Source: Formivibrio citricus (lineage in GTDB: Bacteria; Pseudomonadota; Gammaproteobacteria; Burkholderiales; Chitinibacteraceae). From it: a stretch of 64,000 bases of DNA. Position 1 is the stretch's first letter; the number at the start of each line of letters is the position of its first letter. A model generated the notes under the pieces. The model worked only from the letters and a program-made list of their open reading frames with translations, was not told the DNA's origin and made no database searches. The translations under genes and the position numbers were made by a program. The stretch is taken from positions 1 to 64,000 of the forward strand of contig NZ_FOVE01000008.1 in the NCBI RefSeq assembly GCF_900115065.1, in the 5' to 3' direction. Positions 47,124-55,699 of this stretch are shown piece by piece.

Positions 47124-48383
47124 ATGAAAAAGCCCAAAATCGTCATCGTCGGCGCCGGATTCGGCGGGCTGGCCGTGGTGCGCGCACTGCACAAGGCGGC
47201 GGTCGACATCGTGGTTATCGACCGCCGCAACCACCATCTGTTTCAGCCGCTGCTCTACCAGGTCGCAGCAGCGATTCTCTCCCCCGCCGAGATCGCTACG
47301 CCGGTTCGCAGCCTGCTGGCCGGGCTGCACAACGTTTCCGTGATGCTCGGCGAAGTCAATGAGGTCGATACCGAAGCCCGGCACGTGCAGGTCAACATCG
47401 GCAGCCGCACGGAACAGGTCGATTACGATTACCTCGTTCTGGCCACCGGCGCACGGCATGCCTACTTCGGCAACGATCACTGGGAAGCGCTCGCGCCCGG
47501 CCTCAAAACCATCGACGATGCCACCGCGATCCGCAACCGCATACTGCTCGCTTTCGAACGCGCCGAGATGTCGAACGACCCCGAGGAAATCCAGCGCCTC
47601 CTGACCATCGCCATCGTCGGCGGCGGCCCGACCGGCGTGGAAATGGCCGGAACGATTGCCGAACTGGCGCATGCTGCCCTGAGCAAGGAGTTCCGCCGCA
47701 TCCACCCGGAACAGACCCGCGTCATGCTGGTCGAAGGCTCGCCTCGCGTACTGGCTTCTTTCCCGGAAGATTTATCCAAAGCGGCGGCAGAATCGCTGCG
47801 CAAACTGGGTGTGGAAGTGCTGGAAGGTGCCCGCGTGACCGATTGCAATGAAGCCGGCATCGTCATCGGCAACAAACAGGTCGCCGCCGGCACCGTGATC
47901 TGGGCTGCCGGCGTCAAGGCTTCTCCGGCCGCCGCATGGCTCGGCGTGGAAGCTGACCAAGCCGGACGGGTCAAGGTCAAGCCCGATTTCAGTATTCCGG
48001 GGCGGGAAAACGTCTTCGTAATCGGCGACACGGCCGCTCAAACCGATGCCACCGGCAAAGCCGTTCCCGGCGTCGCCCAAGGCGCCATTCAGGGAGGGGA
48101 GCATGTAGGCAAGCAAATCCTGGCCCGCCTCGCCGGCAAACCTGCGCCCGCGCCTTTCCGCTATTTCAACTGGGGGAACATGGCGACCATCGGCCGGCAT
48201 TCCGCTGTCGCCGACTTCGGCTGGATGAAAATGAAAGGCGCATTGGCCTGGTGGTTGTGGGGCGTGGTACACATCATGTTCCTGATCGGCTTTCGCAACC
48301 GGATCGCCGTGATGCTGCACTGGCTGTGGTCTTTCCTGACTTTCAAGCGGGGAGTGCGGCTGATTACCGGCACCAAAACCTGA
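47124..48383 (+). CDS. ndh: type II NADH dehydrogenase
   Basis: Single-subunit, non-proton-pumping NADH:quinone oxidoreductase on the inner face of the membrane. The protein has 419 residues. The FAD-binding loop is KIVIVGAGFGGLAVVRAL, the NADH-binding loop IAIVGGGPTGVEMAGTIAEL, the second FAD contact VFVIGDTAA, and FQPLLYQVA is the NDH-2 signature. A C-terminal amphipathic or membrane segment (ALAWWLWGVVHIMFLIGFRN) anchors it. Together with cytochrome bd it would make a short non-pumping respiratory chain. The ribosome binding site GGAGACAAC is good. Confidence 0.95.
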   Translation: MKKPKIVIVGAGFGGLAVVRALHKAAVDIVVIDRRNHHLFQPLLYQVAAAILSPAEIATPVRSLLAGLHNVSVMLGEVNEVDTEARHVQVNIGSRTEQVDYDYLVLATGARHAYFGNDHWEALAPGLKTIDDATAIRNRILLAFERAEMSNDPEEIQRLLTIAIVGGGPTGVEMAGTIAELAHAALSKEFRRIHPEQTRVMLVEGSPRVLASFPEDLSKAAAESLRKLGVEVLEGARVTDCNEAGIVIGNKQVAAGTVIWAAGVKASPAAAWLGVEADQAGRVKVKPDFSIPGRENVFVIGDTAAQTDATGKAVPGVAQGAIQGGEHVGKQILARLAGKPAPAPFRYFNWGNMATIGRHSAVADFGWMKMKGALAWWLWGVVHIMFLIGFRNRIAVMLHWLWSFLTFKRGVRLITGTKT

Positions 48384-48430
48384 AAACCTTGGTCGAACCA
48401 CAGAGGCACGGAGACACAAAGGGAAAGCAG
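48380..48430. repeat. single arm of the CACAGAG repeat after ndh
   Basis: GAACCACAGAGGCACGGAGA and the flanking CTGAAAACCTTGGT match the left arm of the repeats at 38732 and 39391. No matching right arm follows; another repeat element begins at 48442 instead, so the copy may have been interrupted. Confidence 0.55.
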
Positions 48431-48441
48431 ATCGTTACGAC

Positions 48442-48754
48442 AATGCCGTTCACTCAAACCAAGTGAGTGACATTTTCTTGGTCAGCGTTGCATGCAGCAC
48501 GCTCCGCCCTAGAAGGCGCCGAGAAGCACAGCAAGACGCGGGAATTCGGCGAGCACTGTTTGAGGCCGCAGGCCGAGTTGCGCAGCCGCCGCGTCTTGCG
48601 AGCATCGCAGGGAACCCCGCAGGGGCGCCGGAGTGGGCTCGCCTTTGGGGTGAAGGGGTATTTGGCGAGACAAATACCCCTTCCTGCCTGCCGGGCGGAA
48701 CCGGCTGTAAATCCCGCGCCGCAGGCGCATGAAAATCCTTAAATGAACGGCATT
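48442..48754. repeat. 313-base element bounded by AATGCCGTTCA inverted repeats
   Basis: AATGCCGTTCA at 48442-48452 and its exact inverse at 48744-48754 bound a stretch without a credible gene. Its left 59 bases recur, inverted, at 28611-28669. An open frame inside starts MTFSWSALHAARSALEG and looks like the spurious peptides that such repeats produce. Repeats occupy nearly all of the 400-base gap between ndh and the poly-Asn gene. Confidence 0.7.
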
Positions 48755-48783
48755 ACGCCGTCACGGCAAGCGCAAACGGCCCA

Positions 48784-49242
48784 TCACCCGTTGTTGTTAT
48801 TATTGTTATTGTTGTTGTTATTATTGTTGTTATTGTTGCTGTTCCCGCCCTGGTCGCGCTTGTTCTGCCTGGCCTTGGCATCACCGTCGGCATACGCCGT
48901 TGCCGCTGCACCCAGCGCCAGCCCGCCAGCCCCCAGCATGACGGTTTGCCCGGTCAGGCAGTACATCTGCGGATCGATTGCCGAGATTTTCAGCCCGTCG
49001 CACCAGACGGTCTTGTCCTGCGTTGCCTCCGCGGCAGCATGGCTCGTCAACACCCGGCCATTGCGGTAATAGAACAGCTTGTTCTGGTTGTAGACCACGT
49101 AATCCCGCCCGGCCTTGCCTTCGGCAAAACGGCTGACGATATCTTCTTCCACCTGCGTGCGCGCTTGGCCGTCTGCCCAATGGCACGCATCCAGAAAACG
49201 CTCGACGGTAAACGCGATTTTTTCAAGTTCCTGGGCGTTCAT
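48784..49242 (-). CDS. small protein with 16-residue poly-asparagine tail, candidate radical SAM substrate
   Basis: Protein of 152 residues, family not recognised. The ATG at 49242 lies after GGAGGATGCCG and overlaps the radical SAM stop by 20 bases. Residues 1-95 are a folded-looking, Cys-containing domain (ending near WCDGLKISAIDPQMYCLTGQ). Then comes a Gly/Ala-rich hydrophobic segment (MLGAGGLALGAAATAYA), a charged linker (DGDAKARQNKRDQGG) and the tail Asn-Ser-Asn16-Gly. The tail uses 10 AAC and 6 AAT codons in irregular order. It is last in a four-gene unit. A leader-plus-core layout for a modified peptide is an attractive inference. Confidence 0.8.
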   Translation of the reverse strand: MNAQELEKIAFTVERFLDACHWADGQARTQVEEDIVSRFAEGKAGRDYVVYNQNKLFYYRNGRVLTSHAAAEATQDKTVWCDGLKISAIDPQMYCLTGQTVMLGAGGLALGAAATAYADGDAKARQNKRDQGGNSNNNNNNNNNNNNNNNNG

Positions 49243-51055
49243 CCGGCATCCTCCGCGGCAGGTAATGGAATTCAAGGTTCTGGAACGGCAGGTTCACTGC
49301 CTGGATATGGTAGAACGCGTTCGCTTTCTGCTTCTGGTAATGATACTCGCGCAGGTAAAGCGTGGTCACGAACAGGTTGTTCAGTACACCTTCGCGGTAC
49401 AAACCGGCATGCAGATCGACAATGCCGGACAGATCAACCATCACGAATTCCGGGCCGAAGCGGTCGCTGGGCATGAGGCAATTGGCATAGAGCTGGTAGG
49501 TGAACAGGTGCTCCTGCTTGGTGCGGCGCTCGTCGCCATATACCACCGGCGTATCGCGCAGCATCTGCAGATACAGCGTATTGCGGATCGGCTCGTCGCA
49601 TCCGGCTTCGAACACCGACTTGCGCACGTGCAGCACCAGCCGCTCGCCCGCCGCCAGCGTGTACCAAGTTGCGTGCGGCTTCAGCAACTGCGAAGTCAGC
49701 GCCACCGTCTCATTGGGCAACTCCAGAATGAAGGCATCGTCGCTGTAGAGCGTCTGCAAAACCGGGTCGGACTCGATCAGGGATTGCAGCGCGTTCTTGT
49801 CCTCGTAAAGATCGCGCGGCAGCACGACGGCGGGCGCCGGTTTCGGCAGCGGAATCTCGCCGGAGACGACCAGATGCGGATGCATGCCCTGGGCATACTC
49901 GCGCGCATACGCCTGCTGCCCGTCCGGACTGGCGGGCGGGAAGCTTGCCGGGTTGTCGCGGTAGATCGCTTTCTGCAACTCGCAGGTATAGGAGCGCCCG
50001 CAGCCGCTTTGCCGTTTCACCACCGGGCAACCGGTCCGGCACAGGTGCAGGTATTCGCAGTGGCGGCAAGCTTCGTCGAAACCCTGTTCCTGATGCGCGA
50101 GACAAATCTTGCGCGCGCCGGCATCGAGCACCTCCCCGACCGGATCGGTCAGCAGGTTGCCGTAATGGAATTCCTCGAGCCCCTGCCCGCGCACGCAGGA
50201 ATACACCGCACCATCGCTTTGCAGCAGGTAGAAGCGTTCGCCGCAGTTGAAGGCATTGGTGCAGTAACTCGGCTTGAATTCGTCGAACCAGTTGCGTCGC
50301 AGCCCGTCTTCGAGTTCGGTGCCGGTGAATTCGCGGTTCAGCGCCTCGTAGAGCGCCAGTTGCAGGTCCGGCGGCACGGGCTGCAACACGTCGCCGCCCT
50401 TGGCCGCGCTGTTCAGCCCCGAGGCAAAGGCGAACATGATGTTGAAGTTGTTCATGTCGAAACCCAGCTCGCGGTGGATGAACCAGATGTCGTCGATGAA
50501 CGCAGGAATGTCCGCCAGGTGTTCCCGGCACAGGGTGGCCGAAATTTTCTTGGCGTGCGGATATTTCGCCAGCAGCCGGAGGTTGTCGATGGCCCGGTCC
50601 AGCCACGGCTTGCCGCCGCGCGTGGTGCGGTATTGTGCGTGCATGGCCAGCGGCAGGTCGATGCTGGCGCTGATCGAGACCTTGTGCCGGTCAAAGAGGT
50701 CATACAGCGGCGCAAACGTGTAGAGATTGGTCTTGATGTGCGGCGCAGACTTCTTGTGGCCCAACGCGGCAATCGCATCGAAGTGCGCGAGGTAATGCCT
50801 GCGGATGATCGTAAAGAGTTCGTCGAGCACTGCTGCCGGCAGCGTCGTGACTTCGCCGCCGTGCAACGAGACGTTGAACGCCAGTACGCCAGCTTCGTCG
50901 AGCCGGGCCAGCGCCGTGCGCAGCGTGGCCGCCGCGCGCGCAGCATCCACCTTGAGCGCGGCTTGCGTGGTCTGCTCGCCCAGATAGCAGTAGCGGCAAC
51001 TGAGATTGCAGCACAACGTCGGAACGTACAACAGATGGATCGGGCGCAACGCCAT
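49223..51055 (-). CDS. radical SAM/SPASM protein with long C-terminal extension
   Basis: Protein of 610 residues from the ATG at 51055, which shares its A with the stop of the gene before (a TTG one codon earlier is also possible). Residues 1-200 are a radical SAM domain with the 4Fe-4S motif LCCNLSCRYCYLGEQ and LHGGE. A SPASM region follows (about 265-370: CTNAFNCGERFYLL, DGAVYSCVRG, then CRHCEYLHLCRTGCP and CGRSYTCEL) for extra clusters. The last 220 residues are not recognised. SPASM proteins modify peptides or proteins. The poly-Asn protein encoded next is the obvious candidate substrate. Confidence 0.88.
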   Translation of the reverse strand: MALRPIHLLYVPTLCCNLSCRYCYLGEQTTQAALKVDAARAAATLRTALARLDEAGVLAFNVSLHGGEVTTLPAAVLDELFTIIRRHYLAHFDAIAALGHKKSAPHIKTNLYTFAPLYDLFDRHKVSISASIDLPLAMHAQYRTTRGGKPWLDRAIDNLRLLAKYPHAKKISATLCREHLADIPAFIDDIWFIHRELGFDMNNFNIMFAFASGLNSAAKGGDVLQPVPPDLQLALYEALNREFTGTELEDGLRRNWFDEFKPSYCTNAFNCGERFYLLQSDGAVYSCVRGQGLEEFHYGNLLTDPVGEVLDAGARKICLAHQEQGFDEACRHCEYLHLCRTGCPVVKRQSGCGRSYTCELQKAIYRDNPASFPPASPDGQQAYAREYAQGMHPHLVVSGEIPLPKPAPAVVLPRDLYEDKNALQSLIESDPVLQTLYSDDAFILELPNETVALTSQLLKPHATWYTLAAGERLVLHVRKSVFEAGCDEPIRNTLYLQMLRDTPVVYGDERRTKQEHLFTYQLYANCLMPSDRFGPEFVMVDLSGIVDLHAGLYREGVLNNLFVTTLYLREYHYQKQKANAFYHIQAVNLPFQNLEFHYLPRRMPDERPGT

Positions 51056-51534
51056 CAACTCCGCCCTTGGCCGCTGGTCACGATTTCAACCTGCGGCGCC
51101 GTTGCGCTGACCTTGGCGACGATCTTTTCCGCCACCTTGAAGAACTTGGCAGCCGTGTTGGCGGCAACCTTGTGCGCCTTGCGCGCATTGGTCGGGAAGT
51201 TCTTCTGCTCGATCAAGAGCGAGCGACCGGAAACGGTCTGTAGCAACAGTGTGCCTTTCTCATATTCGAGCGTGATCCGGGCCAGGTTGTGATAGTAAAT
51301 AATCGAAGCACCGCAGATCAAATAGCGCGGCCCGATGTAAAGCTTGGCCGCATTCAGCCTGCGGATGGCGATGATGATGAGCGGGACCAGCACCAGCATG
51401 CCAAATGGGAAAAAACGCACGACGCAAAACAGCACAAGCACCGCAATTGCCAGGTATTTCAGCGCCCTCATTGCCGTGAACGAACCCGCTTCGCGGTGTC
51501 TGTACTTGAAGACTGCGAAGGTCCTGTTTTCCAT
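51055..51534 (-). CDS. membrane protein with two helices and PH-like domain
   Basis: Protein of 159 residues from the ATG at 51534. After a basic N terminus (FAVFKYRHREAG) two adjacent membrane helices form a hairpin (ALKYLAIAVLVLFCVVRFFP and GMLVLVPLIIIAIRRL). A cytoplasmic region follows that looks like a bacterial PH domain (LYIGPRYLICGASIIYYHNL, then ARITLEYEKGTLLLQTVSG) and a helical tail. The stop TGA overlaps the radical SAM start in a TGATG, so the two are coupled. The function is unknown; a membrane scaffold for the modification system is possible. Confidence 0.75.
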   Translation of the reverse strand: MENRTFAVFKYRHREAGSFTAMRALKYLAIAVLVLFCVVRFFPFGMLVLVPLIIIAIRRLNAAKLYIGPRYLICGASIIYYHNLARITLEYEKGTLLLQTVSGRSLLIEQKNFPTNARKAHKVAANTAAKFFKVAEKIVAKVSATAPQVEIVTSGQGRS

Positions 51535-51557
51535 GCGGCTCCTTGAGTTGACCATCG

Positions 51558-52322
51558 TCATACCGGAAGATAATGGGCGCGGATCCGCTTCAGTTCGCCG
51601 GATGTATCAAGCTTCTTCAGTGCTGCGTTGATGCGCTTGACGATTGCCGGCGAAGCTTTTCTGGAGAACGCGGCATGCATGCCCCCGACCTGGAAGCGGA
51701 TTGGCAAAAACTTGACCTGATCCTGGATTCCCAAGGCGGCGATGTCCTCTACCATATTGAAATCGGTGCCATACACGAAACGCCCGCGTCCGGCGATCAG
51801 CTTGCGCAGGTTGGCCACGCTGGAATTGGAATTATCGTCGATGATGAGCCCACCCAGCGATTTCAGGTACTCGGGCTGCGCAGCCTTGGCCGCCGTAATC
51901 ACGATGCCATCCCTACCCAGCTTGCGTACGTCATCCCAGTTGTTCACCACAACCGGGTCATCCGCACGTACCACCAACACCTGCGCGCTCGGATAAAGAA
52001 TGGTATCGGACAGGATAAAGGTCGCCATGCGCCGCTCGTTCTTCATCAGCCCCCAAGCCACATCGATTTCACCGGCTTCGAGATCGGTCTCGATTCTGGC
52101 CATCGACCCCTTTCTCTCCAGGCCGATGAATTTGAGTTGCGGGTCAATTCTTTCTATGGCGCGGATGATCTCAAGACAGATACCCGGTTTGACCGGATTC
52201 TCCCCGTTGAATTTTCCGCGATAGCCTTCCTGCGCAATCGTCCTGACCAACAGAGGCTGGGCGCTAACCAAGCCTGCCAAAACAAAAAACAGCGCACCGG
52301 CAATTACCTGAGTCAATCGCAT
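51558..52322 (-). CDS. periplasmic substrate-binding protein (SBP_bac_3 type)
   Basis: Protein of 254 residues with a signal peptide (VIAGALFFVLAGLVSA) and the fold of family 3 binding proteins: CLEIIRAIERIDPQLKFIGL, RIETDLEAGEIDVAWGLMKN, RMATFILSDTILYPSAQVLV, and a C-terminal PAIVKRINAALKKLDTSGEL. Such proteins bind amino acids or similar small molecules, but no ABC permease or ATPase is adjacent, so it is an orphan. It is first in the four-gene radical SAM unit, 23 bases before the membrane protein. GRRM radical SAM systems also carry an orphan binding protein. Confidence 0.88.
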   Translation of the reverse strand: MRLTQVIAGALFFVLAGLVSAQPLLVRTIAQEGYRGKFNGENPVKPGICLEIIRAIERIDPQLKFIGLERKGSMARIETDLEAGEIDVAWGLMKNERRMATFILSDTILYPSAQVLVVRADDPVVVNNWDDVRKLGRDGIVITAAKAAQPEYLKSLGGLIIDDNSNSSVANLRKLIAGRGRFVYGTDFNMVEDIAALGIQDQVKFLPIRFQVGGMHAAFSRKASPAIVKRINAALKKLDTSGELKRIRAHYLPV

Positions 52323-52454
52323 GTTGAAACGCCCCCCTCTTGGCTTCGACAGCAGCTTTCTGATTTTTATTTATTTTATTGCAAACATCAAGTTAAAACC
52401 TCTGGCCGTAAGAAATCATATTTCAGCAGGATAATCAAGAAATTGTCATGCCTG

Positions 52455-54233
52455 TCATCGATCGGGCTCGAACAGTACCGAACCGATACAGGCATTCGGG
52501 CGGAATGCGGCAATGCCTTTCAGCCCCGCCCGCCACGCCTCAAAATAAAGCACTTCGAATTCAGCAAACGGATAATTCGCCGGGATATTGACCGTCTTGG
52601 AAATCCCGGCATCGACATAGGGCTGAACCGCAGCAACCATGCGCATGTGATCAAGCGCTTGCAACTCCAGCGCAGAAACAAAAGCCGGCGGCAGGTTCTG
52701 CGTATCACCCCCTTGGGCGCTATACGCGCGCCAGGCATGGTCTTCCACCTTGAATTCAAGAACGCGCCCATCCGCCATGCGCTTGTTGCGCTTGTAACTC
52801 CAGGCATAAGCCGGCTCAATGCCATTGGAGGCATTGTCGGCAAAGGCGAGGCTGATCGTTCCGGTCGGCGCGATGCAGGTCAGATGGCTGTTGCGCAAAC
52901 CATGGCGACGAATCCGGTCCTTGATGCTAGCGGGCAGCCGGTTCGCGCTGTGATCGCCCGAGAGCATGCCTTCGGCGGAAAACAGCGGAAAAGCGCCTTT
53001 TTCGCGCGCCACTTCCACACTGCTTAGATAAGCCTCGTTGCGTAAAGTTTCGGCAATGCGAGCGGCAACCCCCCGCCCTTTCTCGCTGTCGTAGCGCAGG
53101 CCAAGCATGATGAGCGCATCGCCCAGCCCCAAAAACCCCAGCCCAAGCCGGCGCTTTTGCAAAGCTTCTTGTCGTTGTTGCGGCAGTGGCCAGCGCGTTA
53201 CGTCGTAGACATTGTCGAGCATCCGCACCGCAACGCGGGCGAGCTGCCCCAACGCGGAAAAATCAAACGTGGCATCGGCAGCAAACGGCCGACGCACCAA
53301 CCAAGTCAGATTGATCGACGCCAGATCGCAGCAGGCGTAGTCGGGCAGCGGCTGCTCGCCGCAGGGATTGGTCGCAGAAATATGTTCGCAATAACCCAGG
53401 TTGTTGTCGCGGTTGATCTTGTCCAGAAACAGGATTCCGGGCTCGGCATGATCGTAGGCCGAGGCCATGATCTGCGTCCACAAATCGCGGGCACGCAGCG
53501 TGCGGTAGCACCAGCGTCCGTCCGGGCGCCGGCTGGCCTGCGGGTACACCAGCAGGTCGGGCTCTGCGACATGGACCAGATCCCACAGCGCATCGTCGGC
53601 CACCGCCTGCATGAAGCGGTCCGTCGCCCCCACCGAAAGATTGAAATTGCGAAACTCGCCCTTGTCCTTGGCATGGACAAAAGCCTCGATATCGGGATGA
53701 TCGCAATCAAGCACGCCCATCTGCGCACCGCGCCGTGCGCCCGCCGATTCAATGACATCGCAGGAAGCATCGAACAGATGCATAAACGAGACCGGCCCCG
53801 ATGCGAGTGTTCCCGTTCCCTTGACCTTCGCGCCAGCGGGCCGCAGCGCGGAAAAGTTGTAGCCGACCCCTCCACCGCGGCGCATGGTTTCTGCCGCCTC
53901 GCGCAGAGACTGATAGATGCTGTCGATCGAATCACCCACCGGCTGCACGAAACAGTTGAGCAGCGTGGCATCAAGCGCAACGCCAGCTGCACTGTTGATT
54001 CTGCCGCCGGGAATCAACCCGCCCCGCAGCGCATGGTAAAAGCGGGGCTGCCAGTACGAAACATCGCGCTCTACGGCAGCCAACGCAGCTGCCACGCGCA
54101 GACGCTGCGCATCCACGTTCTCTTCGCCTTCCAGCGCATAACGTTCACGAAAGACTTCCTGCGAGATTTGCTGCGGCTCCAGATCCACGGGCGGGCTCCA
54201 CCATGAACATGGTTCCATCATAGTTGACCCCAT
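52455..54233 (-). CDS. nrdJ: adenosylcobalamin-dependent (class II) ribonucleotide reductase, short form
   Basis: Reduces ribonucleotides to deoxyribonucleotides with B12, without needing oxygen. About 592 residues; ATG codons at 54233, 54221 and 54218 are all possible. The N-terminal redox Cys is in LNCFVQPVGDSID, AAETMRRGGGVGYNFS follows, and the active-site loop NPCGEQPLPDYACCDLASIN has the thiyl Cys and Glu. IAPTGTISLAFADNASNGIE and AWRAGLKGIAAFRPN are typical. The protein stops at CIGSVLFEPDR, where longer NrdJ proteins go on for hundreds of residues with Cys motifs, so the C-terminal redox tail is missing. It is divergent from a YkgJ gene. Confidence 0.92.
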   Translation of the reverse strand: MGSTMMEPCSWWSPPVDLEPQQISQEVFRERYALEGEENVDAQRLRVAAALAAVERDVSYWQPRFYHALRGGLIPGGRINSAAGVALDATLLNCFVQPVGDSIDSIYQSLREAAETMRRGGGVGYNFSALRPAGAKVKGTGTLASGPVSFMHLFDASCDVIESAGARRGAQMGVLDCDHPDIEAFVHAKDKGEFRNFNLSVGATDRFMQAVADDALWDLVHVAEPDLLVYPQASRRPDGRWCYRTLRARDLWTQIMASAYDHAEPGILFLDKINRDNNLGYCEHISATNPCGEQPLPDYACCDLASINLTWLVRRPFAADATFDFSALGQLARVAVRMLDNVYDVTRWPLPQQRQEALQKRRLGLGFLGLGDALIMLGLRYDSEKGRGVAARIAETLRNEAYLSSVEVAREKGAFPLFSAEGMLSGDHSANRLPASIKDRIRRHGLRNSHLTCIAPTGTISLAFADNASNGIEPAYAWSYKRNKRMADGRVLEFKVEDHAWRAYSAQGGDTQNLPPAFVSALELQALDHMRMVAAVQPYVDAGISKTVNIPANYPFAEFEVLYFEAWRAGLKGIAAFRPNACIGSVLFEPDR

Positions 54234-54282
54234 CGTAATGCCGCCGGATTCGGTACAATGCGCACCAGCAGAAGGCAAGCTC

Positions 54283-54675
54283 ATGAAGAAAGCAATCATC
54301 CACCGCTCCGACCTCGACCGCACCGAAACCTGGCTCAAGTACCGCGCCGGCCTGTGCGCCACCTGCCGCGCCACCTGCTGCACCATGCCGGTCGAAGTAA
54401 AGCAGCCGGATCTGGTCCGCCTTGAACTCATCGATGAATTCGAGCTGGGAGAGGAACCCAAGCAGATCGCCAAGCGCCTGCAAAAAGCCGGGCTGATCGA
54501 GCACTTCAATTTCCGCAACAGCATCTTCACGCTGGCACGCCGGGCCAATGGCGACTGTCGCTATCTGGACAAGGAAACGCGGCGCTGCACGGTCTACGAA
54601 AAACGCCCCAACACCTGCCGCAACCACCCGCAAATAGGGCCGAGGCCGGGCTACTGCGCTTATCAATGCAAATAG
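54283..54675 (+). CDS. YkgJ-family cysteine cluster protein
   Basis: Protein of 130 residues from the ATG at 54283, after AAGG. The Cys pattern is typical of the YkgJ/CxxCxxCC group: GLCATCRATCCTMPVEV near residue 25, and GDCRYLDKETRRCTVYEKRP followed by NTCRNHPQI near the C terminus. These proteins probably bind a zinc or iron-sulphur cluster; their function is unknown. A -10-like TACAAT lies 27 bases before the start. The partner across the divergent promoter is nrdJ. Confidence 0.88.
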   Translation: MKKAIIHRSDLDRTETWLKYRAGLCATCRATCCTMPVEVKQPDLVRLELIDEFELGEEPKQIAKRLQKAGLIEHFNFRNSIFTLARRANGDCRYLDKETRRCTVYEKRPNTCRNHPQIGPRPGYCAYQCK

Positions 54676-54780
54676 CCGGCAAAAAGATTCTGTAACCCCG
54701 CCTTTCAAGGGCAATCCCCGATTGCAGTGTTTGCACCTGAGGATAAAATCAGGTCGACAGCTTTCGTTTATTTGCAGAAC

Positions 54781-55389
54781 ATGACCCGCCCGACTCCCCA
54801 ACCCCACACCTTGCTCGAAGATGCCCAAGCGCTGCTGGTAGGCACGCTGTTTGTCGCGCTTTCCGTCGTCCTCTATCGCCAATCAGGGCTACTGACCGGC
54901 GGCACAGCAGGGCTGGCCTTTCTGCTTCACTACCTGGGCGGGTGGCAATTCGGTCTCGTCTTTTTCGCGATCAACCTGCCGTTCTACATTTTTGCCATTC
55001 GGGCTTTGGGCTGGCAATTCACGATCAAGACCTTCGCTGCCGTCTCGCTACTGTCGCTTTACAGTGAATTGCTGCCGCACTGGATCCAGATCGGCAACAT
55101 GAATCCGTTTTTTGCGGCGATCATGGCCGGCCTGCTGACCGGGGTCGGCATCCTCATCCTGATCCGCCACAAAGCCAGCCTCGGCGGAGTCACGGTTCTG
55201 GCCATCTACCTGCAGGAAAAACGGGGCTGGCGCGCCGGGAACATCCAGATGGCAGTCGATTTCGCCATCGTGCTGGCTACGCTACTGATCAAGGGATTCT
55301 ATGTTGTGGGGCTTTCGATGCTGGGCGTACTGGCGCTGAACATGGTCATCACCATCAACCACAAACCAGGACGCTATTCGGGATTTTGA
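54781..55389 (+). CDS. YitT-family membrane protein
   Basis: Inner-membrane protein of 202 residues from the ATG at 54781. It has five or six hydrophobic helices with the YitT (DUF161) signatures LLTGGTAGLAFLLHYLGGWQ, FFAINLPFYIFAIRALGWQF and GVGILILIRHKASLGGVTVL. The cytosolic C-terminal domain of longer YitT proteins is absent, which is common in Proteobacteria. The family may transport small substrates, but none is established. The gene stands alone downstream of the YkgJ gene. Confidence 0.88.
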   Translation: MTRPTPQPHTLLEDAQALLVGTLFVALSVVLYRQSGLLTGGTAGLAFLLHYLGGWQFGLVFFAINLPFYIFAIRALGWQFTIKTFAAVSLLSLYSELLPHWIQIGNMNPFFAAIMAGLLTGVGILILIRHKASLGGVTVLAIYLQEKRGWRAGNIQMAVDFAIVLATLLIKGFYVVGLSMLGVLALNMVITINHKPGRYSGF

Positions 55390-55699
55390 GAATCCTGCTT
55401 CAAGAACCTGCAGCAAAACCGTTGCTGAATCTGGCACTTCCGACCACCTGTTTTGATGTTCGTGATCGCTTCGCTGGCCGTGCCAAGCCAGGCTCAGCAT
55501 TACGCCGTTTGCAGTTCTGGAATTCCAATTGAATCCATCAACATTATCCCGGATGTCGAAAGATGGGATGTTCTGCTGCATGCTGTTTGGCACTTGCTCT
55601 GTTCGGCCGTTGCGGCCGATCTGCATTGCCATGAACAAGTGCGGCTTGCCAGGAAATCCGGATAAATCCCCGTTAATAACTCCGATCTTTCCAGGCAAC
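55390..55699. other. 310-base stretch without a recognised gene
   Basis: Short open frames exist on both strands, for example 55453-55665, but none has a convincing start site or a family resemblance. Codon use is mixed. It may hold a decayed gene. Nothing more can be supported. Confidence 0.4.

Noticed and set aside
48467-48742. 91-codon frame in the ndh downstream repeat
   Set aside because: It lies within a non-coding repeat whose other copy contains no such gene, and similar peptides are common repeat artefacts.
48787-48840. Poly-Asn DNA as a CRISPR-like or simple repeat array
   Set aside because: It is an in-frame codon run with irregular AAC/AAT order and no spacers.
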